A DNA stretch of 63,658 nucleotides from Erysipelotrichales bacterium (GTDB lineage Bacteria; Bacillota_I; Bacilli_A; RFN20; CAG-826). Every line of letters begins with the position of its first letter. Within the stretch, counting starts at the first letter, position 1. The notes below the pieces were generated by a model, which worked only from the letters and a program-made list of their open reading frames with translations, searched no databases and was not told where the DNA came from. The translations under genes and the position numbers were made by a program. Of this stretch, positions 43,453 through 53,219 are shown piece after piece. The stretch is taken from positions 1-63,658 of the forward strand of contig JAFLVA010000006.1 in NCBI GenBank assembly GCA_022508525.1, written 5' to 3'.

Positions 43453-43460
43453 CTATAATA
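43441..43460. promoter_or_regulatory. 20-bp perfect palindrome
   Basis: TATTATAGTTAACTATAATA is a perfect inverted repeat, between the divergent mscS operon and tdk. It may be an operator, or a leftover of a lost gene's end. Confidence 0.35.
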
Positions 43461-43640
43461 TATCATTAATATTTTATCATTCCAAAAATTATTATCAATG
43501 AAAATTATTTTTATGGATAATTTATGATAACATCGACCAATTTTAATGTTTCGTTAGACAATGTCCATATTTAGTAGAAAATTAGTATACAAATTATATT
43601 GACTATTAGATAAAATATTTAAAAAGAAGGTTGAGTAATT

Positions 43641-44219
43641 ATGGAACAAATATCAAGAACTGGTTGGATTGAAATAATTTGTGGTCCAATGTTTGCAGGC
43701 AAATCAGAAGAATTAATTAGAAGAGTAAAAAGACTAGAATACGCAAGAAAGAATACACTAGTATTCAAGCCAAAAATGGATAATCGCTATTCCGAAGACG
43801 AGATAGTTTCGCACTCTAAACTACATACAAAATCTATCAACATTGAAAAAGCACGCGATATTTATAAACATATCAAAAAAGATAGTAAAATCGATGCAAT
43901 TGTCATTGATGAGGTACAATTCTTAGATAGTGAAATTGTTCAAGTTTGTAGTGAATTAGCAAATCTTGGAATTCGTGTTATTGCCGCAGGATTAGATATG
44001 GATTTTCGAGGAGAGCCATTCAAAAATGTGCCGGAATTAATGGCAAAAGCCGAATATATTACCAAATTAACTGCAATATGTGTAAAATGTGGAGCACCAG
44101 CAACAATGACACAAAGAATTGTTAACGGAAAGCCTGCCAAAAAAGACGATCCAATAGTAATCGTTGGAGCAAGCGAATGCTACGAACCACGTTGTCGCCA
44201 TTGTCATGAAATTAAATAA
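43641..44219 (+). CDS. tdk: Thymidine kinase
   Basis: A 192-residue type II thymidine kinase. P-loop GPMFAGKSEELIRR at 14-27, DEVQFLD Walker B-like, and the four zinc cysteines (CVKCGAP and CYEPRCRHC). It salvages thymidine into dTMP using ATP. The ATG follows AAGAAGGTTGAG. Length is normal. Its 3' end shares a bidirectional terminator with the convergent gene. Confidence 0.93.
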   Translation: MEQISRTGWIEIICGPMFAGKSEELIRRVKRLEYARKNTLVFKPKMDNRYSEDEIVSHSKLHTKSINIEKARDIYKHIKKDSKIDAIVIDEVQFLDSEIVQVCSELANLGIRVIAAGLDMDFRGEPFKNVPELMAKAEYITKLTAICVKCGAPATMTQRIVNGKPAKKDDPIVIVGASECYEPRCRHCHEIK

Positions 44220-44250
44220 AGCAGATGATTTTAGTCATCTGCTATTTTAT
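44220..44250. terminator. Bidirectional terminator (tdk / glycosidase)
   Basis: AGCAGATGA and TCATCTGCT pair; T-rich runs lie on both sides. The hairpin overlaps the last codons of the glycosidase gene (stop at 44231). Confidence 0.8.
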
Positions 44251-45523
44251 TTATTATGTAAAGTGATGTTACGATTTCAAATATTGGAGCATAATACTTA
44301 TTTAAAGTCCAAATACTTATTCCCGCTAAATCGTATTCTTGAATTAATAGCGACTTAGCATATATACTTCTTGCATCTGAGAAGTATACAATATGTTCAA
44401 CACCATTTTCTTTATATTTAAAATATGGACTTTGTTGATATTCATCATACTGAATCACAGCATGTTTTTTCTTTGCAAAACCAGGCATATCACGATTTGT
44501 AATTGATTTTGCCTTTGATTTACCTTTGATATACGGGAGTGTGAAATCATAGCCATAATTTGGATACCCGAGCATAATTTTGTTTTTTGGAATCATTGTT
44601 ATTGCATATTCAACGACTCTTCTGACTTCTCTTATCGGGGAAACAGCCATTGGTGGTCCATATGTATACCCCCATTCATAGGTCATAAGTATTACATAAT
44701 CGGCAATCTCGCCAATTCTTCGATAGTCATGTGCTTCATATAACAATCCTTTTTGATTTGATGAATATTTTGGTGCGAGTGCCACGAATAATAGAAAATT
44801 GCCTGCATTTTTCATTGCTTTTTTAAGTTTTTCTAAAAAACTAACATACAAGTCAACATCAATTGGTAAAATATATTCAAAGTCAACTACTATGCCTGTA
44901 TATGGCTCCTTTTTTAATTTTTCAATAATGTCTTGAAAAAGTTTTTCTTGTTTCTCATTACTTTTTAGAAGCATATCTGCATATTCAGATGAAAAAGATC
45001 CCTTTTCATTTTGATTTGTTATGACCATTAATGGACTTGACTCGTAATTTTCTGTTAAACGAATTAAACGATTATCAGGTATATCAATTAAGTTTCCGTT
45101 TTGGTCGTATCGATAAGAAAATATCGACAAAAATGATAAGTCCGCCAAAGCATTCGCGACTTCATCTGAACTACTTGTATAATAAGCAAAACCATTTAAT
45201 AATATATTTTTACGATTCTCTTCATTTGGTTCGACAGTAATTTTTTGGCCAACTACTAAATGATACGGAGGAGTTAGAGATGGGTTTACGTCCAACAATT
45301 CCTGCAAAGGTATGTTATATTTACGCGCAATCGAAGATAACGTATCACCTTTTTGCACAATATAAGTTGTATTTAGATTTTGTAAGATTATTAAAGCTTC
45401 ACCAACTACTAGGGTATTAGGGTCGGCAATATCATTTATTTCCACAAGAGTACTAACATCCATACCAAATCTTTTGGCAATTGAACTTAAAGTATCACCG
45501 GGTTTAACCACATAAATAAACAT
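44231..45523 (-). CDS. LysM/GH18 peptidoglycan glycosidase (SleL/YaaH-like)
   Basis: About 430 residues. Two N-terminal LysM domains: VVKPGDTLSSIAKRFGM and YIVQKGDTLSSIARKYN. A GH18 TIM barrel follows with the catalytic motif GIVVDFEYI (DxxDxE form reduced to VDFE), EWGYTYGPP, and GISIWTLNKYY. Such proteins cleave cell-wall or spore cortex glycan. I chose the ATG at 45523 (AGGTG spaced by 6) over the GTG 9 bases upstream. No signal peptide is visible, as in spore cortex SleL; the protein may be a cytosolic or spore-associated enzyme. No spore genes are nearby. Confidence 0.85.
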   Translation of the reverse strand: MFIYVVKPGDTLSSIAKRFGMDVSTLVEINDIADPNTLVVGEALIILQNLNTTYIVQKGDTLSSIARKYNIPLQELLDVNPSLTPPYHLVVGQKITVEPNEENRKNILLNGFAYYTSSSDEVANALADLSFLSIFSYRYDQNGNLIDIPDNRLIRLTENYESSPLMVITNQNEKGSFSSEYADMLLKSNEKQEKLFQDIIEKLKKEPYTGIVVDFEYILPIDVDLYVSFLEKLKKAMKNAGNFLLFVALAPKYSSNQKGLLYEAHDYRRIGEIADYVILMTYEWGYTYGPPMAVSPIREVRRVVEYAITMIPKNKIMLGYPNYGYDFTLPYIKGKSKAKSITNRDMPGFAKKKHAVIQYDEYQQSPYFKYKENGVEHIVYFSDARSIYAKSLLIQEYDLAGISIWTLNKYYAPIFEIVTSLYIINKIADD

Positions 45524-45644
45524 TTGTATCACCTATTTATTTTTATGCCATTGCCCAAAAAATGTGCAATTAAAGTTAATAGGTCCGATTGCAATTTCTC
45601 TATTTTTTTGTATACTATTACTATATTAAATGCTTAGATTGTGA

Positions 45645-46868
45645 GTGATTCTCTTGAATACAAAAAAGAATGATGAAAATATATCTAGTCAGGGATCTCC
45701 TTTAGAGGGAAAAATAGGATTATTTATTGATGACTATTTTCCCATCGTTGATGGAGTAGTAAGAGTTGTCGATAATTACGCATCTCAATTTGCTGAAAGA
45801 AATATTCCAGCTACAGTTTTTTGTCCTCGTTGTAAATCCTACGATGATAGCAAATTATGTTATCCAGTTCAAAGAGTAGCATCTCTTAGATTTTTAGGAT
45901 TTGAATATCCTGTTCCTACTCCAAAATTAACTAGGGGACTTAAAAGAAAATTATTAGAAGAAAATTATAGTCTATTCCACATACACTCTCCATTTTTTAT
46001 GGGAAGATATGCTTTAAAAATTGCTCGCAAGAAAAAAATTCCAGTCATAGCCACTTTTCATTCCAAGTTTTATGATGATTTTTTACAAATTACAAAATCT
46101 AAAACTTTAGCAAAATGGCTCACTAGATATGTTGTTAAAACTTTTGAAAAATGTGATGAAGTATGGGCCGTTAACGAAAGTTCAAAAAACACCTTGTTGC
46201 AATATGGCTACAAAGGTAATGTTTCTACGATGGAAAATGGCACACATTTTGATTATCCAACTGGTGGCGAAAATTATCGTAAAGACACTAGAAACAAATT
46301 AAATCTAGGTGATGATGAACTTGTGCTATTATTTGTCGGTCATCTAATTTGGCAAAAAAACATCCACCTTATTTTAGATTCTTTGAAAATTCTTAAAAAT
46401 GAAGGATTCAAATTTAAGATGATTTTTGTCGGTGAAGGTGGAAACGAAAAACAAGTACATAAATTATGCGAAAAATTAGAATTAAATGATCAAGTAACTT
46501 TTTTAGGTGCAATTAAAGATAAAGAGGAATTACAAAAAATATATGCTTGTGCCGATTTATTTTACTTTCCTTCGTTATACGATACTTTTTCTTTAGTATT
46601 AAGAGAAGCATCAGTAATGAAGATTCCATCACTTTTAGCAAAAGATTCAAATTGTTCAGAAAAAGTTATCGATAATTACAATGGATATATTGAAGAACCA
46701 ACTGCAGAATGCATGGCAAAACGAATAAAAGAAATTTGTTTAAATAAAGAACAATTGCGTCAAGTAGGTGAGAACGCAAGTAAAACCATACCTGTACCTT
46801 GGAATAAGGTTATTGATCAAGTTGTAATTGAGTATAATAAAACTATTAAAAATTATTATAGTAAATAA
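45645..46868 (+). CDS. GT4-family glycosyltransferase (diacylglycerol glucosyltransferase-like)
   Basis: A 407-residue GT-B enzyme. The N-terminal part has IGLFIDDYFPIVDGVVRVVD and HIHSPFFMGRYALKIA; the C-terminal half has FVGHLIWQKNIHLIL and the ex7e-like YDTFSLVLREASVMK. It resembles glucosyltransferases making glycolipid anchors. Start is uncertain: GTG at 45645 or TTG at 45654; both lack a strong site. It probably transfers a sugar from a nucleotide donor to a lipid at the membrane. Confidence 0.82.
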   Translation: MILLNTKKNDENISSQGSPLEGKIGLFIDDYFPIVDGVVRVVDNYASQFAERNIPATVFCPRCKSYDDSKLCYPVQRVASLRFLGFEYPVPTPKLTRGLKRKLLEENYSLFHIHSPFFMGRYALKIARKKKIPVIATFHSKFYDDFLQITKSKTLAKWLTRYVVKTFEKCDEVWAVNESSKNTLLQYGYKGNVSTMENGTHFDYPTGGENYRKDTRNKLNLGDDELVLLFVGHLIWQKNIHLILDSLKILKNEGFKFKMIFVGEGGNEKQVHKLCEKLELNDQVTFLGAIKDKEELQKIYACADLFYFPSLYDTFSLVLREASVMKIPSLLAKDSNCSEKVIDNYNGYIEEPTAECMAKRIKEICLNKEQLRQVGENASKTIPVPWNKVIDQVVIEYNKTIKNYYSK

Positions 46869-46943
46869 TAGATATTTATCGAACATTGAAAACTACTTTA
46901 TTTTATGATAAAGTAGTAAAAGCATTATTAGGAGTTGATTGTA

Positions 46944-47969
46944 ATGGCTGACGGGCCTTGGCCGTATATTATTATTGTTTTATTATTAATATTTGGAAGT
47001 TACTTTGCTGCAAGCGAAACTGCCTTTAGTTCATGTAATCGTGTTAAATTACGTGTTTTAGCAGATGATGGAAATAAAGCGGCAAAAACCGCAGAAAAAA
47101 TTGCAGAAAAGTTCGATAAATATTTAGTTGCAATCCTAATAGGCACAAATATTGTTAGCGTTTTAACATCAATGATCGCTACCAATCTCTTTATAAATAA
47201 AATAATCACAAGTAGCGAAAATACCGCTTCTATTGTCGCTACTATTGTTACTACAGTTGTTGTATATATCTTTGTAGAATCAGTACCAAAGTGTATTGCT
47301 AGAGCAAACGCAAATAAATTTGCGCTATTTTCTGCACGAATTTTACGTGTTTTTTATATCATTACCTATCCAATCGGCTTGATATTCGTCGGTCTAAACA
47401 AATTATTTGAAATAATTTTTAGAGTAAAAAGTACACCAGAAATAACTGAAGATGATTTCACTAATGTTATTGAAGATATTGAAGATAAAGGTATTATTGA
47501 AGAGGAAGAATCCGAGATAATTCAATCTGCTTTTGATTTTGGCGAAACAAAGGTTCGTGAAGTTTTAACACCACTTGAAAAAATGTTTGCTATAGATATC
47601 AATAAAATTGATCATGAATCACTTAATGAAATAATTATTAATACTACATATACTCGTATTCCTGTTTATAGCAAAAATATCAATAATATTATTGGCATTT
47701 TGCATGTAAAAAAATATCTTTCTTTATATTTAAACAACAAAAAAACATCTATTCGTGGAACACTTTCTAAACCATATATCGTAACTGGTCAAATTACAAT
47801 GGATCGTTTATTTGAAGGATTTAAAAAGCATAAAACGCATATTGCAATTGTACGTAACAAAAACCATGAAACAATCGGCATGGTAACGATGGAAGATTTA
47901 CTTGAAGAACTTGTCGGTGATGTCTCTGAAGCACATAATGAGAATCTAAAAAAAGGAGGCAATAAATAA
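46944..47969 (+). CDS. CNNM/HlyC-CorC-family membrane protein, short form
   Basis: About 341 residues. Start at ATG 46944 with TTAGGAG spaced by 9 (the TTG 9 bases upstream is less likely). The N-terminal DUF21/CNNM domain has four membrane helices with GSYFAASETAFSSCNRVKL. A linker leads to a tandem CBS pair (VREVLTPLEKMFAIDI, GMVTMEDLLEELVGDVSE). The C-terminal CorC_HlyC domain found in its downstream neighbour is missing. Such proteins take part in Mg2+ or Na+ handling. The 3' end overlaps the next start by one base. Confidence 0.85.
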   Translation: MADGPWPYIIIVLLLIFGSYFAASETAFSSCNRVKLRVLADDGNKAAKTAEKIAEKFDKYLVAILIGTNIVSVLTSMIATNLFINKIITSSENTASIVATIVTTVVVYIFVESVPKCIARANANKFALFSARILRVFYIITYPIGLIFVGLNKLFEIIFRVKSTPEITEDDFTNVIEDIEDKGIIEEEESEIIQSAFDFGETKVREVLTPLEKMFAIDINKIDHESLNEIIINTTYTRIPVYSKNINNIIGILHVKKYLSLYLNNKKTSIRGTLSKPYIVTGQITMDRLFEGFKKHKTHIAIVRNKNHETIGMVTMEDLLEELVGDVSEAHNENLKKGGNK

Positions 47970-49243
47970 TGATTTTTTACTATATTGCACTTCCTATTTT
48001 AATATTGTTATCCGGCTTTTTCTCAATGAGTGAGATAGCTCTTAATTCTGCGAATGTTTTGAAACTCAAGAAAGCTAGTGAAAATGGCGATAAGATGGCT
48101 AAGCGTGCTCTAAATATTATTGAAAGCATTAACGAATCAGTTTACTCAATACTATTTGGTAATGATTTTGTAAACATTTTTTCTACTTCTATTGCAACAA
48201 TTGTTGGTAATAAATTGTTTGAGAATTTGCAAAACAATTCTTATTCCAACTTACTTGTTTCTGCCATCATGTTTATGATAATTTTGACATTTGGTGAAGT
48301 ATTACCAAAAACAATTGGATTAAAATTTAATTACCAAATTTCTAGACTAGTATCTCTTCCGCTTAAAATCTTAATTATTATATTAAAACCAATAATTTTT
48401 GTTATAAATAAGATTGTTAATCTTATTGCTAAACCATTCATTAAGAAAAATAAGGAAGAAGAAATAATTACAGATGATGAATTAATTGAAATGGTAGAGA
48501 CCATTGAAGAAGAGGGTGTCATTAACGAAAAACAAGGTGATTTGTTAAAGTCTGCAATTGAATTTACTGATACAACTGTTTATGAAATTATGACCCCACG
48601 TGTTAATATTTTTGCTTTAGATATTAATGAAGATAATGATAAAGTTTATAAAACCCCTAAATTTGCCACATATTCTCGAGTTCCAATTTATGAAGATACT
48701 ATTGATAACATTATTGGTGTAATAACTGTTAAACAAGTTTTAAAGTTGTGCCTCAAAGGTGAAAAAATTGATTTAAAATCAATAATGCGTGAACCAATAT
48801 ATGTCCATAAGTCCAAACAGATTTCTTCAATGCTTAAAGATTTTAAAGATACAAAGAATCATATTGCCGTAATCATTGACGAATTTGGTGGAACAGAAGG
48901 TATTGTTACAATGGAGGACATTGTAGAAGAATTGGTTGGAGAAATTTGGGATGAAACAGATGAAATCGAAGAGGATTATCAACAAAAAGGTGAAAACACT
49001 TATATTGTAGATGGTTCAATGAATATTGATGACTTTTTCAATCTTGTTGATATTGACGAAGAAATTGAATCTGATTATACAACCATTGGCGGATTCTGTA
49101 TTGAACAATTAGAGCGATTTGCACAAGTTGGAGATACATTCGATTTTAAAAATCTAATAATTGAAATTCTTGAGGTCGATGAATTTACCGTAGAAAAAGT
49201 CAAAGTAGTCGTAAATAAAGATGAAGAGGAGAATGATAATTAA
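47969..49243 (+). CDS. HlyC/CorC-family transporter with CBS and CorC_HlyC domains
   Basis: A 424-residue paralogue of the upstream gene. DUF21 domain (SGFFSMSEIALNSANVLKLK), tandem CBS domains (DTTVYEIMTPRVNIFALDI; GGTEGIVTMEDIVEELVGEIWDE), and a C-terminal CorC_HlyC transporter-associated domain (TYIVDGSMNIDDF). The first codon overlaps the previous stop, so they are co-translated. Two CorC-type genes in tandem hint at a heteromeric complex. Confidence 0.88.
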   Translation: MIFYYIALPILILLSGFFSMSEIALNSANVLKLKKASENGDKMAKRALNIIESINESVYSILFGNDFVNIFSTSIATIVGNKLFENLQNNSYSNLLVSAIMFMIILTFGEVLPKTIGLKFNYQISRLVSLPLKILIIILKPIIFVINKIVNLIAKPFIKKNKEEEIITDDELIEMVETIEEEGVINEKQGDLLKSAIEFTDTTVYEIMTPRVNIFALDINEDNDKVYKTPKFATYSRVPIYEDTIDNIIGVITVKQVLKLCLKGEKIDLKSIMREPIYVHKSKQISSMLKDFKDTKNHIAVIIDEFGGTEGIVTMEDIVEELVGEIWDETDEIEEDYQQKGENTYIVDGSMNIDDFFNLVDIDEEIESDYTTIGGFCIEQLERFAQVGDTFDFKNLIIEILEVDEFTVEKVKVVVNKDEEENDN

Positions 49244-49333
49244 TCATTCTCTTTTTTTATAAAATTACTTTCTTTTTCTTATTTTTATTAAAAAAGGCAC
49301 TAAAAATTGATACAATAAATAAAGGTGATAAAA

Positions 49334-49501
49334 ATGCTACCACTAAAAGAAAATAAGAAACTAGTAGAAAGACCAGAAAATGAGCCCAAAATTAATTTGA
49401 ACAACTCCATTGATCGTAAGATTATTCTTACACTTGCAGGTACTGCAGCTGTGGTTTTAGTTCTTATTGTCGTGGCAATAATTTTATTCTTTAATTTGTA
49501 A
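49334..49501 (+). CDS. Small single-helix membrane protein (55 residues)
   Basis: A short open frame with ATG at 49334 preceded by AAAGGTGATAAAA. The N-terminal ~30 residues are charged (KENKKLVERPENEPKINLNN); a strong membrane helix follows (LTLAGTAAVVLVLIVVAIIL). It stops one base before the SDR start. Its spacing and site support a real gene. Function unknown. Confidence 0.65.
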   Translation: MLPLKENKKLVERPENEPKINLNNSIDRKIILTLAGTAAVVLVLIVVAIILFFNL

Positions 49502-49502
49502 T

Positions 49503-50420
49503 ATGAAAAAGATAGATAAATACATTCAAGAAAAAATCAAAGATTGCGATAATAAGGTAATCGTTATTACTGGTGCTAATTCAGGACTAGGATTTGAATC
49601 TATGAAAGTTTTAGCATCGAAAAATGCGCACATTATTATGGCGTGTCGTAGCTTTGAAAGGGCTAATAAAGCTAGAGAAAAAGTCATAGAGGAGTATCCA
49701 AAAAGTAAAATTGACATTTTAGAATATGATCAATCATCTTTTGCATCTATTGACAATTTTATTGTTAAATTAAAAGATACATATCCTCATATCGACGCTT
49801 TAATTTGCAATGCCGGTATTTTTCATCCTGAAATCGGAAGAACTACTAAAGATAATTTTCCATTAACAATTGGAACAAATTACTTAGGATTATTTTATTT
49901 AGTCGAAAAACTAAGAGATGACTATCTAAAAGATTCAAAGTTGATTCTTGTGTCTTCAATAGTCTATAAATACGTAAAAATAAGCAATTATGATTTTTTG
50001 ACAAAAGAAAACTATAAAGCATTTAAGCAATACTCTTTATCAAAACTATGCATTGCTAGATACTATGAATATCTAAAAAACAACACTAATTTGGATGTGT
50101 ATTTAATGCATCCTGGTGTATCTGGTACGAATATTTTTACATCACCTACTTCATCTTACAAAAGATGGTTTAAAAATTTGGCAAACAAGTTATTACCATT
50201 AGTGGTACACTCGCCAAAAAAAGCTGCACTAGGCATATCTCTTTTAAGTGCAAACGATTATGCCAATCATACATTTCTTGGTCCACGTGGACCATTTGAG
50301 ATATCCGGTTATCCAAGAATAATCAATTTAAGAAAAAATGGTAGATTGGATTCGGAAATTTTATATCAAGAAACTAAAAAAGCTATAAAGGATGGTGCTA
50401 ATTATGTTGAGTGTAAATAA
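49503..50420 (+). CDS. Short-chain dehydrogenase/reductase (retinol dehydrogenase-like)
   Basis: A 305-residue SDR. Cofactor motif TGANSGLG at 23-30, NAG at 103-105, a Ser at 151-152 and catalytic Tyr177-x3-Lys181 in QYSLSKL. CRSFERANKA hints at NADP preference. It resembles the retinol dehydrogenase/WWOX-type SDRs. The stop overlaps the ABC-F start. The substrate is not known. Confidence 0.82.
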   Translation: MKKIDKYIQEKIKDCDNKVIVITGANSGLGFESMKVLASKNAHIIMACRSFERANKAREKVIEEYPKSKIDILEYDQSSFASIDNFIVKLKDTYPHIDALICNAGIFHPEIGRTTKDNFPLTIGTNYLGLFYLVEKLRDDYLKDSKLILVSSIVYKYVKISNYDFLTKENYKAFKQYSLSKLCIARYYEYLKNNTNLDVYLMHPGVSGTNIFTSPTSSYKRWFKNLANKLLPLVVHSPKKAALGISLLSANDYANHTFLGPRGPFEISGYPRIINLRKNGRLDSEILYQETKKAIKDGANYVECK

Positions 50421-51981
50421 TGTATCGTTACAATATGGCGGAAGAGTTTTATTTAAAGATGTTAATTTAACTTTTCAACCGCAAAATTGCTATGGAATAA
50501 TTGGGGCAAATGGTGCTGGTAAATCAACTTTTTTAAAAATACTCTCTGGTGAAATAGAGCCTAATACTGGCGACGTTACTATATCCGACAAAGAAAGAAT
50601 GTCTGTTCTAAAACAAAATCAAAATGCTTACGATAATGAATTAGTCGTAGATACTGTTTTGCTTGGTCACCCAAGGCTTGTTGAAGTGCAAAGACAGAAA
50701 GATGCTTTATACGCTAAGCCAGATTTTACTGAAGAAGACGGAATATTGGCTGGCGAACTAGAAATGGAATATGCCGAATTAGATGGTTATGAAGCCGATG
50801 CAAACGCAAGACAATTATTAAATTCGCTTGGAATTAGCAAAGAATTTCAAGATAAATATATGCATGAGTTAGATTCTAAGCAAAAGGTGAAAGTATTACT
50901 TGCTCAAGCATTATTTGGAAATCCCGACATATTGATTTTAGATGAACCAACTAACAACTTAGACGCTATTGCGACAAGATGGTTAGAAAACTTTTTATAT
51001 AATTTTGAAAATACAGTAATCATTGTTTCTCACGATCGTCACTTTCTAAACAAAGTTTGCACAAGAATTTTAGATGTCGATTACGGAAAAATCCAAGTAT
51101 ACGTTGGTAACTATGATTTTTGGTATGAATCTTCACAATTAATATTAAAGCAACAAAAGGATCAAAATCAAAAAGCGGAAGCTCGTAAAAAAGAACTAGA
51201 GGAATTTATTGCGCGCTTTGCTGCAAATGCTTCTAAGTCAAAACAAGCCACATCGCGTAAAAAAGAATTAGAAAAAATTACTATTGAAGATTTAAAACCT
51301 TCTTCACGTCGCTATCCATTTATAGATTTCAAATTTGAAAAAGATTTGGGACAAGATATTTTATTTGTGGAACATCTTGGCAAAAAGGGTTTATTTACTG
51401 ATTTATCTTTCACGTTAAAAAGAGGAGATAAAGTGGCTTTTTTATCCCCAAATAGCAATATTTTAAATGCTTTGTTTGAAATTTTAGCTGGTGAAGATAA
51501 TGAATATGATGGAAGTTACAAATATGGTATAACTGTGATTCCAACATACTTACCAACAGAAAATTCAAAATTTTTCGACAATCATCAAGAATCTTTAGTT
51601 GATTGGCTACGTCCATACTCAAGTGACCAACACGAAAGTTATTTGCGTGGTTGGTTGGGTAGAATGCTTTTTTCTGGAGAAGAAGCACTTAAGCCAGTTT
51701 CAGTTTTATCTGGTGGCGAAAAAGTACGTTGCATGATGGCTAAAACTATGCTTACAGCCGGAAATCTTCTTATACTGAACGAACCTACCAATCATCTTGA
51801 TCTAGAAGCAATCACCGCCTTAAATAAAGGCATGATAAATTATAAGGGCGTCTTACTTTTTACAACTCATGACCACGAGTTGATGCAGACAGTTGCAAAT
51901 AGAATAATATATATTGATGAAAATGGTTTTTTAGATAAAGAACTAACATACGATGAATATCTTGATTTAATGGAAAAATAA
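50404..51981 (+). CDS. ABC-F ribosome-associated ATPase (YkpA/YbiT-like)
   Basis: 525 residues from the ATG at 50404. Two nucleotide-binding domains joined by the ABC-F linker (RFAANASKSKQATSRKKEL). The first has Walker A GANGAGKST (34-42), signature replaced by LDSKQ (156-160), and Walker B ILILDE. The second has a degenerate Walker A (SPNSNILNALFEIL near 348), intact LSGGE (435-439), and Walker B LLILNE, where Asp has become Asn. ABC-F proteins bind the ribosome and act in translation or antibiotic resistance. The YbiT/YkpA type has degenerate motifs too, as I recall. Confidence 0.88.
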   Translation: MLSVNNVSLQYGGRVLFKDVNLTFQPQNCYGIIGANGAGKSTFLKILSGEIEPNTGDVTISDKERMSVLKQNQNAYDNELVVDTVLLGHPRLVEVQRQKDALYAKPDFTEEDGILAGELEMEYAELDGYEADANARQLLNSLGISKEFQDKYMHELDSKQKVKVLLAQALFGNPDILILDEPTNNLDAIATRWLENFLYNFENTVIIVSHDRHFLNKVCTRILDVDYGKIQVYVGNYDFWYESSQLILKQQKDQNQKAEARKKELEEFIARFAANASKSKQATSRKKELEKITIEDLKPSSRRYPFIDFKFEKDLGQDILFVEHLGKKGLFTDLSFTLKRGDKVAFLSPNSNILNALFEILAGEDNEYDGSYKYGITVIPTYLPTENSKFFDNHQESLVDWLRPYSSDQHESYLRGWLGRMLFSGEEALKPVSVLSGGEKVRCMMAKTMLTAGNLLILNEPTNHLDLEAITALNKGMINYKGVLLFTTHDHELMQTVANRIIYIDENGFLDKELTYDEYLDLMEK

Positions 51982-51983
51982 CT

Positions 51984-53219
51984 ATGGCAAACGTACTATT
52001 AATTGAAAGTATTATTAGCAAAGAGGATATTACATATAAGCATCTTGAAATGCTTGATCTTTTAAAAACGCTTGAAATAAGTCCAACTCATTTTGTAAAA
52101 CAAGAATTAATAGAGCCATATACTAAAACTTATTTGGGCTCAGGAAAAGTTCACGAAATACACGAATTAATAATTGAACAAAACATTGATTTAGTAGTAT
52201 GTAACTTTGATTTATCTCCAGTACAATATATGACTTTAAAAGATGCATTTGACATTGAAATTCTTGATAGAACAGGTGTAATTTTGCAAATTTTCTCAAG
52301 AAAAGCTAGAAGTAAAGAGGCTAGATTACAAGCGGAAATTGCTAATCTAAAATATTTAAAATCTCGACTTGTTGATAAAGAAGCAAACTATTCTCAAGTT
52401 ACAAGCGGTGGTGGATATCGCAATAAAGGTTCCGGAGAAAAACAAATAGATTTAGATCGTAGTAAATATAAAGTCCTTCTTAAAAGAAAAGAACTTGAAT
52501 TAGAAAAACTTGTCACTCAAAGAAAAAATAACCGCAATAATCGATCAAATTTGCCAATCATGGCAATTGTGGGATACACAAATGCTGGAAAATCCACCTT
52601 GTTAAACCAACTGCTCAAAAAATCAAATACTAAGGAAAGTAAAAATGTTATTCAAGAAGATAAACTATTTGCAACTCTTGAAACTTCCACACGTCTTATT
52701 GATATCTATGAATACCCATATTTTCTATTAACAGATACAGTTGGTTTTATATCCAATTTACCTACTATGCTTGTTGAAGCATTTAAATCTACTTTAGAAG
52801 AAATATCTGATGCCGATTTATTAATACATGTAGTTGATGTATCTAATCCTAATTTTATCGAACAAATAAAAGTTACAAATTCAATATTAAAAGAGTTAAA
52901 TTGTGAAAACATTCCTACTATTTATTTATATAACAAGCTCGACAAATGCAAATCTATTCCATTTATTCCTAAAAGAAATGAATTGTTAGTTTCCATGAAT
53001 GATTCGGATGATTTAAAACAAATATTAGATCTTATTTTTAACGAAATAAAAGAAAAATGGGATTACATAGAATTAATGGTCCCATTTAGCAAAAATGTAT
53101 ATATGATAAAAAAATACGGATTTGTTGAAAATTTAGAAATGATAGAAGACAAATTTATTGTTAAGGGCTATTTCCCAACTTATCATATGAAATACATTAA
53201 ATCACTTTTAGATGATTAG
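51984..53219 (+). CDS. hflX: Ribosome-associated GTPase HflX
   Basis: A 411-residue GTPase. The N-terminal HflX domain (THFVKQELIEPYTKTYLGSG; FDLSPVQ) and linker with RSKEARLQAEIANLKYLKSR lead to the G domain: G1 GYTNAGKST, G3 DTVGF and G4 NKLD. HflX splits stalled ribosomes. It starts 2 bp after the ABC-F stop, so two ribosome factors share an operon. The last 23 bp overlap the convergent kinase gene. Confidence 0.92.
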   Translation: MANVLLIESIISKEDITYKHLEMLDLLKTLEISPTHFVKQELIEPYTKTYLGSGKVHEIHELIIEQNIDLVVCNFDLSPVQYMTLKDAFDIEILDRTGVILQIFSRKARSKEARLQAEIANLKYLKSRLVDKEANYSQVTSGGGYRNKGSGEKQIDLDRSKYKVLLKRKELELEKLVTQRKNNRNNRSNLPIMAIVGYTNAGKSTLLNQLLKKSNTKESKNVIQEDKLFATLETSTRLIDIYEYPYFLLTDTVGFISNLPTMLVEAFKSTLEEISDADLLIHVVDVSNPNFIEQIKVTNSILKELNCENIPTIYLYNKLDKCKSIPFIPKRNELLVSMNDSDDLKQILDLIFNEIKEKWDYIELMVPFSKNVYMIKKYGFVENLEMIEDKFIVKGYFPTYHMKYIKSLLDD

